Shown here piece after piece: positions 55,801 to 64,000 of a stretch of DNA of 64,000 nucleotides. Numbering within the stretch: the first letter of the stretch is position 1; each line of letters starts with the position of its first letter. Where the stretch lies: NCBI GenBank assembly GCA_032433765.1, contig JAVIAB010000051.1, forward strand, positions 145,410,068 to 145,474,067, read 5' to 3'. Position numbers and translations under genes: made by a program. Source of the stretch: Megaustenia siamemsis (taxonomy: Eukaryota; Mollusca; Gastropoda; Stylommatophora; Ariophantidae). The notes below the pieces were generated by a model. It searched no databases. It worked only from the letters and a program-made list of their open reading frames with translations, and was not told the origin of the DNA.

Positions 55801-56135
55801 TGGATAGAGAGATACAGCGAAGACGATGGCGCTGGATAGGACACACACTACGGAAACAACATAGAGTATTACACAACAGGCCCTTTTTGGAGTCCCCAGG
55901 GGAAAAGACAAAGAGGAAGACCAAGGAATTCTTGGAGAAGACAGACAGAAGCAGAGATGAAGATGATGGGGAAGACATGAAATGATCTTAAAAGAATGGC
56001 AAAAAACAGAACGACCTGGAAAGTGTTTGTTGAAGACCTATGCTCCACTGGGAGCTAAAAAGGTAGAAGAGAAAGAAGAAATTTCTTGAAAGAGGGAGAT
56101 TTGACAAAGAAGTGGACTCATAGACATAACTTTCT
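52862..56135 (+). mobile_element. Near-complete APE-type LINE (LE family), inactivated
   Basis: Leader from about 52862; endonuclease begins RIGTWNVRTLNEQRKTAQ (53161-53214), with MCETRWLGTERIK (53260-53298), HIIQCFAPTNDKDDL, IILMGDLNATVGSDN (53584-53628), GEIFVNFCALNQVSLGGTIF and VASDHHLLIAKLK (53876-53914). RT: SKNGGATGPDEIPSGAIRAD (54607-54668), LYIGFIDYKKAFDSLDRRML (54980-55040, motif A), FEIRTGVRQGC (55149-55182), LLSPFLFLLAIDLIMK, DDVDFADNIALLSHSHQQMQ (55280-55340). C-terminus: VLLYGCETWRTTKLTITKIQ (55646-55705) and RRRWRWIGHTLRKQHR. Frameshifts near 53275, 54545, 55175 and 55480, a stop at 53651, and FADN instead of FADD. EN then RT order is that of APE LINEs. No separate ORF1 found. 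Confidence 0.88.
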
Positions 56136-58071
56136 TTCCTGAATGCTGAAGGTAGCACCGTCTTTGTGTGTCTGCTACAGTACTGCCAGCCGCAGACGGC
56201 TTCAGAGTACCGGTTTGTTGACATTATGCCCTGAGACCACAATGTTCTGTTGCAAATGCTATGATCTTGATATGTTCATGTCCTGTGAGCTAATTTATAT
56301 TAGGGACATATTATTTGTCATTTTTTCCGAGTGCTGTAAACATACCTCTTCCTCTGAATTGATTCACTAATTTATATTACCTTGTTCTGGTTGATATTTT
56401 AGTTTCAGTTCTCTCCATTCAATTTTCATAGCTGGTATTTAGACAATGTTTAATTCTTTAAGGCACTTGGTACTTTTGGTTATTTCTCCTGCCTTCGAGA
56501 ATTCGTCTGCACTTTCATCACAAGGTACGCGACAGTGGAAATAGCTCTGCATTACAAATGTTGGGTTACAGACGAAAACCTCGAGCATACTGTTCAATTT
56601 CCAATCCTTGTGGTATAATGTGTATAGTGGGTCCCTGAAATGTACAATACAACACAGAAGATAAAGCAATCTTGGTTATGTTTACTTGCATGCGTTCACC
56701 CGATGACTACAGAAATAAACGTCTTCGTCAACTGCCGTTAAAAAGACGTTAAAATGGGAGCTGGGGCGGATGTGTTGTGATGCTTTTTGCAGTAGAACTG
56801 TAACATTTGCTCCTTTCGTCCCAAAACATCCGACTTCAGCACGGCATTTTTGAGCAACAAGTTACCTTCCCTCTCGATTTGAACTTCACTTAGCCAGGCT
56901 AGACTGGTTAATCTGTTCATAAGGTCATCACGGATAAGTGGAGTAGAATCTGACAAGTACTAGTTCACCAATTGCAACGCAAACCATCAGCTAGGGTTCA
57001 CTGACATCTTTAAGTCCTTTGTCGTCTTAGCCCCCACTGATGAACATATCCCCAGGCAAGACATTTCAAACACTGAAGAAATAAATTTTATACACTGAGT
57101 ATGTATATAAATAATAGGACTAAAAGACATTACAATTGAGCAAATTGGAAGATCCGATTAAGGCTTTTGAAATGTGGATTTTCAGAAAATATCTTTTATG
57201 GAAGCTTAAAAAAACGTATTCAAAGCCAATAAAAATAATAAGAACGACAAAAGAAATAATGAACTATTGTAACGAATTATCAGAAGCCCAATATGAAGAT
57301 TGCAGTTTTTACAGCAATACATTGTATTACACTATTAAATATAAATGAGAAAAGACAGTCATAGATTTCACTTCAAAGGAAATATGAAGTGATGGATACA
57401 TGACGGAATGTGTCAAATCTGATGATCATAAACTAGTATGTGAAGATGGTCATGTCATACATAAACTGTCCGTTGCATAAAACTATTGTCCAAAATAAAC
57501 AAAAATAAATTGTTTACGCTTGGAGCAACTTTGCTATAAGGAAATCGAAAGACATACTCATTTAACGTGTTATTTCAACGTGAGAAATTTCATCGGATGC
57601 TAGATGTAATCGCTAAGAAAATATTCCAATACGTCCTGAATACCGTCTCATCCCGCAACCACTCTAAAAACAGAAACAGCTAAGATAAGATAAAAATACA
57701 AATATGTGAAATGATCAATTTATGAAACGGTCTGCTCCAGAAGATTCCGTCGTGAAGATTTCACATGAATATCCTGTAATTTTGGATGAACATTTTCATT
57801 TTTGAGTGTCTTTTTGGTGAAAGAAGGCGGTCTGTTCGTGTCTAAGGAGAAAGCATATACATATGTATCTATGAGCACGATAGACGTATGTCAAAACGAG
57901 AATCGATATTGATTGTAAGATCGGGGTGACCATAAAATCACATGATAACTATGATATCTCTATGTTGATCCTTGGCATTTGAAAACTAATTTCTATTTTC
58001 AGTCTATTGTGTTTTATATGCTTACTTCAGCCTAACTTGTATTCTTTCATTAGAAAGAAAGTTAAAAAGAA
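56136..58071. other. No gene recognised; R2 copy 2 and a possible LINE relic
   Basis: R2 copy 2 lies at about 56780-56920 (see 42616). A + frame at 57136-57348 starts KLEDPIKAFEMWIFRKYLLW, which resembles the AFEMWxxRRxLxxxW segment of LINE C-termini but decays quickly. The remainder is AT-rich intron sequence. Confidence 0.4.
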
Positions 58072-58245
58072 CAACTTAGATCCTTCACGCCACGGAATAT
58101 GGCGTTAATCCCCTATAATTTGTATAGACCATCATCACATGATTTCTGGGGTGATGTGGTCAGCATTACGCACATGCTTATTTCATTTCCAAGAAAAATA
58201 CCATACCCTAGAAGCCATCGATCAGTATCGTTCATTCGCCATTTT
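58072..58245 (-). mobile_element. Old S1 SINE fragment
   Basis: CTTCACGCCACGGAATATGG, ACATGATTTCTGGGGTGATG and TGGTCAGCATTACGC match the S1 body on the minus strand with many changes. Head absent. Confidence 0.6.
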
Positions 58246-58500
58246 TTTTTATTAGCTGTTGCTCTTTTTTAAAGATCGCGTTTTGGAAGCCAAATATCGG
58301 GCTGAAAGTGCTCAATAACCGACTCATAGCTGACCGTTAGCTGACAAAACTGTTCGAGTTAATCTCTCCATTATGGCTTTGGAAACAGACTTGTCTAGAC
58401 ATGAGAGTAGAGATAACAAATATTAATGCAAATCGGCAAAAAGAATGTAATGCTCAAATGTCTTGCATCAAAAGGCTCAGGTATCAGAGTTCGTTGGCGA

Positions 58501-58778
58501 TTACAGCAGATCAAAATTATTTTCAATATTTTTATTTAGACATTCACGGAATAGACTTCGGGCGTAAACCGTGAGGACAAATCCGGAGATAAAGTCCCGA
58601 AGGCAGTTCAGTGTTGATTTCAACATTCCTCTGGCAATTCCTGCGACATAGTTGGCATCAAACTGTTCTTGTCCTGCTAGACCTTTGGATCGTTCAGCTT
58701 CCTGGAGAGAAGAAACATGATTCATGGGCAACAACTTGTCTCTTTCTCTTTCTGCTCCAGCTCGCGCCCTGGAGATGA
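58501..58778 (-). CDS. Unidentified open frame, possible exon
   Basis: Minus-strand frame ending at 58501 reads ...RARAGAERERDKLLPMNHVS, SLQEAERSKGLAGQEQFDAN, YVAGIARGMLKSTLNCLRDF, ISGFVLTVYARSLFRECLNK, NIENNFDLL. Composition is like an ordinary soluble or membrane-proximal protein and not like a repeat. Upstream of about 58778 the frame runs into an LG LINE on the other strand, so that part is not coding. CTCTCCAG strings (minus strand, near 58702 and 58782) could be splice acceptors. Lies inside the nAChR intron. No family recognised. Confidence 0.25.
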
Positions 58779-58784
58779 CCCTCC

Positions 58785-59042
58785 AGCATGATTTAGGGCG
58801 CCCAAAACTTCGATTTGTAGACGTGTGTGACCGTGACATAAAGACTCATAAACCCTGCAGCCTGGGAAGAAATAGCTGCTGACCACAATCTTTAGAAACA
58901 CACTCTAAAGCTGCAACTCAAGCAAGAAGCAAACACAGAGTAGGAGAAAACACAGCGAAAGAAAAGAAAAAACAATAACATTTCTAGAGGGCGCTGCAAA
59001 ATCCCTAGTCAACAATGACAGACGGAGGCTACTACTAATTAT
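58785..59042 (+). mobile_element. LINE 3' fragment (LG family) with single-copy tail unit
   Basis: Translates GRPKLRFVDVCDRDIKTHKP, parallel to PKLRFVDVCKCDMKT at 46390-46340, then CSLGRNSC, a degraded end, and the 3' tip GGCGCTGCAAAATCCCTAGT with one copy of the 27-bp tail unit (59008-59040). The unexpanded counterpart of 45328-46690. Confidence 0.8.
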
Positions 59043-59464
59043 ACATTCGATATTAACTGTATATTTTTGTTAGCTGCATTAATTATGATTGTTATTATTA
59101 TTATTGCTATTTTCATTATATTTTTGCTGTCATCATTAATATTCTGTCCCCACTTCACAAGACTATACAAATAGATCACGAAGTGGTTTTCTGTTATCTA
59201 ATCATAAGAACAAACACAACTAAGCCACAAGAACTAGAATTCTATTGGGAATAGCTCAACAAACAATACAAGTTGTAACAGTGTTCACCACATTTTAAAC
59301 ATATGTAATGATATTAGACTAAGATCTACCAAGACCCTATCAGTCAGATGTTACAAAATAAGCAAGTTGAGGTGTGCTGATAGGAATGTCTTATTAGCTA
59401 AGTGTGAGAAATGTTACAGAAAATGCTCGTCATTTTAATGATAGAAGGTAAAAGTAAAGGTCTT
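59043..59464. other. No gene recognised
   Basis: AT-rich intron sequence; short ATT trinucleotide run at 59088-59105. Confidence 0.4.
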
Positions 59465-59795
59465 ATCCTCAACAACAAATAAGATAGAAGGTAAAAGTAA
59501 AGGTCATATGAAAAAATGAAAAGAGAACTACTAAATACAATTCAAACAAGACAAATTAGATTTTTGGGGCATGTTAAAATACACAACAGCCTACTAAAAG
59601 TAATCTTAGAAGGCAAAATAAAGGTAAAAGAGGCAGAGGCAGACAAAGACTAACATGGACGGGTAACATCAAAAGATGGACAAGTCAACCTATGACATCT
59701 TGTACCATCAAAGCAACAAATAGAACGGAATAGCGCTCCATGGTAGCCAACCTTTGATGCGGAGACGGCATTCAATGATGATGAATTAATTACAC
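59465..59795 (+). mobile_element. LINE 3' fragment (LB family)
   Basis: Reads MKRELLNTIQTRQIRFLGHV (59516-59575), KIHNSLLKVILEGKIKVKEA, then GRQRLTWTGNIKRWTSQPMT, ending in CCAACCTTTGATGCGGAGAC and ATGATGATG (59751-59784). Homologous to 1600-2235 and 7339-7845 on the other strand. Confidence 0.8.
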
Positions 59796-59902
59796 ATTTC
59801 TATATTAATTATTAAACTGTTTCTATAACTATATATTCTGTATTATATCTTCAGTATTAAATACCCCATTGTAATTTACATTTCCAAATAGCAATAAAAG
59901 TG

Positions 59903-60035
59903 GGCGTGTAAGAAGACTTGTCAATCAACACAGAACTGGAGTCATCAGTCGCTGGACGGGACTTGCTGAGAAGGGCATCTGGGCACCTATGGACATGTTC
60001 GCAGTGCAATGAAGATGATCCGCAAATAACTCAAT
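59903..60035. repeat. Dispersed repeat R1, copy 3
   Basis: GCGTGTAAGAAGACTTGTCA, GAACTGGAGTCATCAGTCGC and ATGATCCGCAAATAACTCAA match 41690-41940. Confidence 0.6.
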
Positions 60036-60161
60036 AAAAGATGGTCAGAAGTGCATAGTGAGGAAACACAAATCCCTTTTCCCATAACAAAATATAAAGA
60101 CATCACGTCTTCTTTAAATGGAGAGAAAATATCAAAAACTGTTTTAAAAATAAGAATTCTT

Positions 60162-60443
60162 CTACAAGATTGTGTTGGACTGTAAGATTGTAAGAGAAGC
60201 TTCAGGACCACTTTTTGCATCTTGAAAGTGCTTGTTAACCCACTTAAGCAAGCACGGCCTTATCGACTGCCCTAAAAAATGAAGGAATTGCAGAATCCTC
60301 AACTCTCGAAATGCCTTTAAAGTATCATTACCCATCACGGAGACATCCAGCAACGGAAAAGGGCATCTCTGATTCACTACCTGGGCTGGCACGGGTTTAA
60401 AAAGGGAAATGTAAATCTCGAAAACTTTAGTTTCTGAAAACAA
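60162..60443 (-). CDS. Unidentified open frame, possible exon
   Basis: Minus-strand 93-codon frame (MFSETKVFEIYISLFKPVPA, QVVNQRCPFPLLDVSVMGND, TLKAFRELRILQFLHFLGQS, IRPCLLKWVNKHFQDAKS) with balanced composition and no repeat character. No domain recognised, no neighbouring coding frame in the right phase, and no other expression signal. It may be chance or a retroelement relic. Confidence 0.2.
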   Translation of the reverse strand: MFSETKVFEIYISLFKPVPAQVVNQRCPFPLLDVSVMGNDTLKAFRELRILQFLHFLGQSIRPCLLKWVNKHFQDAKSGPEASLTILQSNTIL

Positions 60444-60934
60444 TCAACCAATCAAACAATCTTGTGAATGCTTAGCAAGAGCAGATAACTGCGTTTTTAA
60501 CAAGAATTTCAAGGTTTTCTTGTTCAAACTTTTACAAATTGCACGAGAAAAATTTCTTCTACTTTAGTTTCATTCTAGAAGGGAATGTTTACGCACGTTT
60601 TTATTGTTCTTTAGCTAGCAATGGGATTCAAGTGAAGCTCGCAGTTTGAAAACAAAACAGCAAAAATAACTTCCGTCCGCTTCCATCAGCCTTCCTAGAT
60701 CAGTAAAAAATCACCAAGTAAAAAGACTCGGATAATAAATATTTATCTATCTCGTAACATCTATCTTTGGATTGTAAAAGATATATAGTTCTTTTGTAAC
60801 ATACATCATGAGGCAGTAAATATTTATCTCCTGGCATGCAGCCTCATACAGTAAGTCGTAAATAATATGTTACAGACGCACGGCATCAAACAGTGGAAAT
60901 GGCATACAACTCATAAAATATTAAATTATCACAT
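60444..60934. other. No gene recognised
   Basis: AT-rich intron sequence up to the 36-bp array. Confidence 0.4.
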
Positions 60935-61672
60935 TACATACAGCATCAAACAGTACAAATGTATCATCCTGATATACAGCTTCAAACAGTACAAATGCAT
61001 CATCCTGATATAAAACTTCAAACAGTACAAATGCATCATCCTGATATACAACTTCAAACAGTACAAATACATCATCCTGATATACAACTTCAAACAGTGC
61101 AAGTGTATCATCCTGATATACAACTTCAAACAGTACAAGTGTATCATCCTGATATACAGCTTCAAACAGTACAAGTGTATCATCCTGATATACAACTTCA
61201 AACAGTACAAATGCATCATCCTGATATACAACTTCAAACAGTACAAGTGTATCATCCTGATATACAACTTCAAACAGTGCAAGTGTATCATCCTGATATA
61301 CAGCTTCAAACAGTACAAGTATATCATCCTGATATACAGCTTTAAACAGTACAAGTACATCGTCCTGATATACAACTTCAAACAGTACAAGTTTATCATC
61401 CTGATATACAGCCTCAAACAGTACAAGTGTATCATCCTGATATACAGCTTCAAACAGTACAAGTGTATCATCCTGATATACAGCTTCAAACAGCACAAGT
61501 GTATCATCCTGATATACAGCTTCAAACAGTACAAGTGTATCATCCTGATATACAACTTCAAACAGTACAAGTTTATCATCCTGATATACAACTTCAAACA
61601 GTACAAGTGTATCATCCTGATATACAACTTCAAACAGTGCAAGTGTATCATCCTGATATACAAATTCAAACA
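60935..61672. repeat. 36-bp minisatellite, about 20 copies
   Basis: Unit CAGTACAAGTGTATCATCCT then GATATACAACTTCAAA. The 36-bp period keeps frames open on both strands (VYQDDTLVLFEV, HPDIQLQTVQVY); no initiator context or composition suggests translation. Confidence 0.96.
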
Positions 61673-61702
61673 AAACTTACACACCTCATGCCACACATCG
61701 TT

Positions 61703-61800
61703 GCAGATATATATATTGTCATCTCATAGACAATCTCATACTTGGAGATATATGTTGTCATCTCATAGACAATCTCATACTTAAAGATATATGTTGTGAT
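61703..61800. repeat. 42-43-bp tandem duplication
   Basis: AGATATATGTTGTCATCTCA then TAGACAATCTCATACTT occurs about 2.3 times. Confidence 0.88.
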
Positions 61801-62094
61801 ACGCATTCTGGGAGAGTTACAATCGATCTCCGCATATTCTCGTGGCAGTCACGTTTCATCGCAAACAGGTTGACAGGGATTCTACAATCAAAGACACAAT
61901 TCTGTCTGCTGTGGACAATTATCAAATATGATGACAATTGATCGATGAATCCAAGGCTTAACAAATAAACCCGTGCAAGATAGATAAACGATTGTTGAGT
62001 GATCAGACAGGAAACTCACTCCCTTTCTCTTCTTCCTTTCGACCCATTGTGAAACATAGGTTTTCAAAAAACATTTTCAAAGCCGTTCTTTTTT
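61801..62094. other. No gene recognised
   Basis: Intron sequence with no identified feature. Confidence 0.4.
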
Positions 62095-62525
62095 TCTTGC
62101 CATTTTTTTAAGATCATTCTATATCTTCCCTATCATCTTCATATCTGCTTCTACCTGTCTTCTCCAAGAATATTTTGGTCTTCCTTTTTGTCTCTTTCCT
62201 TGGGGATTCCAATAAAGGGCCTGTTGTGTAGTACTTTCAGTTGGTTTCCGTAGTGTGTGTTTATCTAGCGCCATCAACTTCGCTGTATGTCTATATCTAC
62301 TGGTATGTGACTGGTACTTTTCCATAATTCTATGTTAGTGATTTTGTCCTGCCATTTCCATCCTTTTATTCTGCGTAAGCATCCATTAATGAAGGTCTGT
62401 ATTTTCATGATTGCCATTGTTGTAGTTCTCCATGTTCCAAAGCCATATATAATAGAATGAAACTGGACGATATAAATTAATTTTGTGTCCCCGATAGTTT
62501 CTATTTTTATTGTTATCTGGCTCAT
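62095..62525 (-). mobile_element. LINE 3' fragment (LE family)
   Basis: Minus strand: FHSIIYGFGTWRTTTMAIMK, IQTFINGCLRRIKGWKWQDK, ITNIELWKSTSHIPV, then KLMALDKHTLRKPTESTTQQ, ALYWNPQGKRQKGRPKYSWR, RQVEADMKMIGKI. It parallels 55646-55985 of the LE copy at 52862. Frameshift near 62300. Its 5' side lies 30-70 bp from the nAChR exon 3 acceptor. Confidence 0.85.
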
Positions 62526-62555
62526 TTGTCAACGTTGTCGTCTATTTCTTGCCAG

Positions 62556-62600
62556 GATGAGAAGAACCAGATCATCCATACCAACATTTGGCAACAACTG
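62556..62600 (+). CDS. Nicotinic acetylcholine receptor subunit, exon 3
   Basis: A 45-bp exon, phase 0 to phase 0, between acceptor TCTATTTCTTGCCAG (ends 62555) and donor GTAAGT (62601). It encodes DEKNQIIHTNIWQQL, the beta1-beta2 region of the nAChR extracellular domain; DEKNQxxxTNxW is a strong family signature, and its Trp lies in the loop D region at the complementary ligand-binding face. In vertebrate CHRNA7 the corresponding exon 3 is also 45 bp and starts at DEKNQ. It joins exon 2 (42081-42226) in frame to give IDV-DEKNQ. Too short to appear as an open frame. His in place of the common Thr and Gln-Gln after Trp suggest a diverged, perhaps lineage-specific subunit. The next exon must lie beyond the window or was missed. 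Confidence 0.92.
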
Positions 62601-62832
62601 GTAAGTAGAATTAAACATTTCCGCACTCATTTACATGATTGAAGATAAACATATATTAAGAATTGTCCCTGGCGAACTGAGCAGTGTTCCAGAGTTGAAC
62701 AAACAATACCTAGCCTAATACAATACCAATTCTATTTATAAACATTACTAGACCTCTTCCACTAAGGAGGCAATAATGCTGTTTCCGTTCTGGTTTTAGT
62801 GAGAGAAAAAAACACAGACACAAGTGTAACGA
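62601..62832 (+). other. Start of nAChR intron 3
   Basis: Begins GTAAGTAGAATTAAAC, a strong donor. No exon 4 (SWxDxxLxW-type) found up to 64000. Confidence 0.75.
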
Positions 62833-63165
62833 TAAAGTAAAGGTAAAGTAGAAACGTGAATCAGCGTCTTAGCACGCGAGTTTTCACTCACATGTGCTCG
62901 GCCGCCTGTCCAGAAGTGTTCGGAGACTTCTGGACCGTGTCGCTTCAAGCATAGAAACTCATGATATGATACGGCATTCCTCACCTTCCCAGAGTACTAC
63001 CCCGGTACCCTTTTCTGCCAACAGCTGGGTCGACTGTGGGGGTATCTTTTTTTCAACCACGAGTACAACTCACACTGCTCCCAGCGGGAATCGAACACAG
63101 GTTGTCAGAACGTCGGTAGTCCGGTCGGGTAGTTTTGCCAACTAGATTTCCGAAGCCCCCGAGCG
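62833..63165 (-). mobile_element. tRNA-headed SINE (S2), inverted copy
   Basis: On the minus strand: CTCGGGGGCTTCGGAAATCT, TAGTTGGCAAAACTACCCGA, TGTGTTCGATTCCCGCTGGG (B box), TGTGAGTTGTACTCGTGGTT, ending AAAGTAAAGG on the + side. About 80 percent like 27191-27536 by eye. TSD not clear. Confidence 0.8.
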
Positions 63166-63440
63166 AAAAAGTATTTCTTATATACATGGTTAAAGTATCC
63201 CATCTAGGAAGGTATTTTTTGCTCCATCTTGTATACATTTATTATATTATTCAGCCACAGCCACATGTAGTAGTAAAGGCCATCTGGCAGAGGGAACTCC
63301 AAGGAAACCGATACAACCGTGATGTTATAGAAAGCTGACGTAATACTTCCAATAACCTCCCCTTTTCACAAAGCTGAGAACGTCACAAAATTGGAGTAAT
63401 TTCTTGCTATCACTGACCTCACACAATAGGCGGCGGTGGT
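63166..63440. other. No gene recognised
   Basis: Intron 3 sequence with no identified feature. Confidence 0.4.
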
Positions 63441-63443
63441 TCT

Positions 63444-63446
<3 letters not shown>

Positions 63447-63498
<52 letters not shown>

Positions 63499-63499
63499 G
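63447..63499. repeat. (TCA)n microsatellite, LINE 3' tail
   Basis: About 17 trinucleotides. On the minus strand it follows TTTCTGCAAAGGACATGCGA plus CCT, the same LINE 3' tip as + 38335-38360, so it is the (GAT)n tail of a minus-strand LINE. Confidence 0.88.
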
Positions 63500-63504
63500 G
63501 TCGC

Positions 63505-64000
63505 ATGTCCTTTGCAGAAAAATCTATTCATCATTCTGCAGAACGTTGCATTCACCATTATGTAGAACGTTGCATTCACCACTTTGTAGGACGTTGCCAT
63601 CACTACTTTTTAGAAAGTTGCATTCACCACTTTCAGAACATTGCAGTCACCACTTTGCAGAACGTTGCATTCCATACTTTGTAGAACGTTGCATTCCATA
63701 CTTTGCAGAACGTTGCATTCACCACTTTGTAGAACGTTGCAGTCACCACTTTGCAGAACGTTGCATTCCATACTTTGCAGAACGTTGCAGTCACCACTTT
63801 GTAGAACGTTGCAGTCACCACTTTGCAGAACGTTGCATTCCATACTTTGTAGAACGTTGCATTCCATACTTTGTAGAACGTTGCATTCACCACTTTGTAG
63901 AACGTTGCAGTCACCACTTTGCAGAATGTTGCATTCCATACTTTGCAGAACGTTGCAGTCACCACTTTGCAGAACGTTGCATTCCATACTTTGTAGAACG
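63505..64000. repeat. 24-bp array, at least 19 copies, from a LINE C-terminus
   Basis: Unit AGAACGTTGCATTCACCACT plus TTGC or AGAACGTTGCATTCCATACT plus TTGT; runs off the right edge. The minus strand contains GTGGTGAATGCAACGTTCTG, identical to the core of the 37185-38340 array, and reads VVNATFC, the end of a LINE ORF. The frame stays open because 24 is a multiple of 3. Confidence 0.95.

Larger units (their letters stand above)
42227..62555 (+). other. nAChR intron 2, about 20.3 kb, repeat-filled
   Basis: Bounded by donor GTAGGT at 42227 (or one of 11 later copies) and acceptor TCTATTTCTTGCCAG ending 62555. Everything between, including LINEs LA, LG, LD and LE, S1 SINEs, X copy 4 and arrays of 27, 28, 22 and 36 bp, is intronic if the two exons belong to one gene. 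An LE LINE fragment ends only some 30-70 bp upstream of the acceptor. Confidence 0.8.

Noticed and set aside
60921..61696. 250-residue repeat proteins on the minus strand (VYQDDTLVLFE, LYIRMIHLYCLK)
   Set aside because: Several frames on both strands are open at once over a 36-bp minisatellite; no start context, no unique domain.

Overview
This is eukaryotic, probably molluscan (gastropod-like), nuclear DNA. Reasons: an AT-rich background, a spliced nicotinic acetylcholine receptor (nAChR) gene fragment with canonical GT-AG introns, many 5'-truncated LINE retrotransposons, at least three tRNA-headed SINE families, and very abundant minisatellites. The taxon is an inference from style, not proven. 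There are no prokaryotic operons, and almost every long open frame lies in a tandem repeat or a retroelement remnant. Family labels used here (LA-LG for LINEs, S1-S5 for SINEs, X, R1 and R2 for unclassified repeats) are local to this answer. || Host gene: two + strand exons of an nAChR subunit. Exon 2 (42081-42226) encodes the N-terminal helix and first beta strand and ends in ...QQLIDV. Exon 3 (62556-62600) is exactly 45 bp and encodes DEKNQIIHTNIWQQL between a good acceptor and GTAAGT. The intron between them is about 20.3 kb and packed with repeats. The signal-peptide exon and exons 4 onward were not found. A 33-bp tandem array sits on the exon 2 / intron 2 boundary and repeats the 5' splice site 12 times, in frame. 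|| Layout. 1-8 kb: 13-, 17-, 36-, 29- and 90-bp arrays and the 3' ends of LINE families LB and LC, one interrupted by SINE S3. 8-14 kb: S1 SINEs, X repeats and a 39-bp inverted repeat. 16.1-23.3 kb: one minus-strand LINE (LF) in which separate coding segments have become tandem arrays of 80, 73, 20, 50 and probably 14 bp. 24-42 kb: LC, LD and LA fragments, S1 and S2 SINEs, an array inside a tRNA-like head (31.3-31.8 kb), a 28-bp array, and an array made from a LINE C-terminus (37.2-38.3 kb). 42-62.6 kb: the nAChR intron, with an LA insertion, a 28-bp AT-rich array, a 27-bp array grown from the LG LINE tail, an inverted SINE pair, another tRNA-head array, the longest APE-type LINE copy (LE, 52.9-56.1 kb) and a 36-bp array. 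62.6-64 kb: S2, a TCA-repeat LINE tail and a 24-bp array derived from the same LINE C-terminus as the 37-38 kb array. || Theme: summing the array coordinates below gives roughly a quarter of the window. In many cases the single-copy source is recognisable (RT motif A, endonuclease, LINE 3' tail, tRNA-like SINE head, host splice junction), so the arrays appear to have grown in place from ordinary sequence rather than arriving as satellites.
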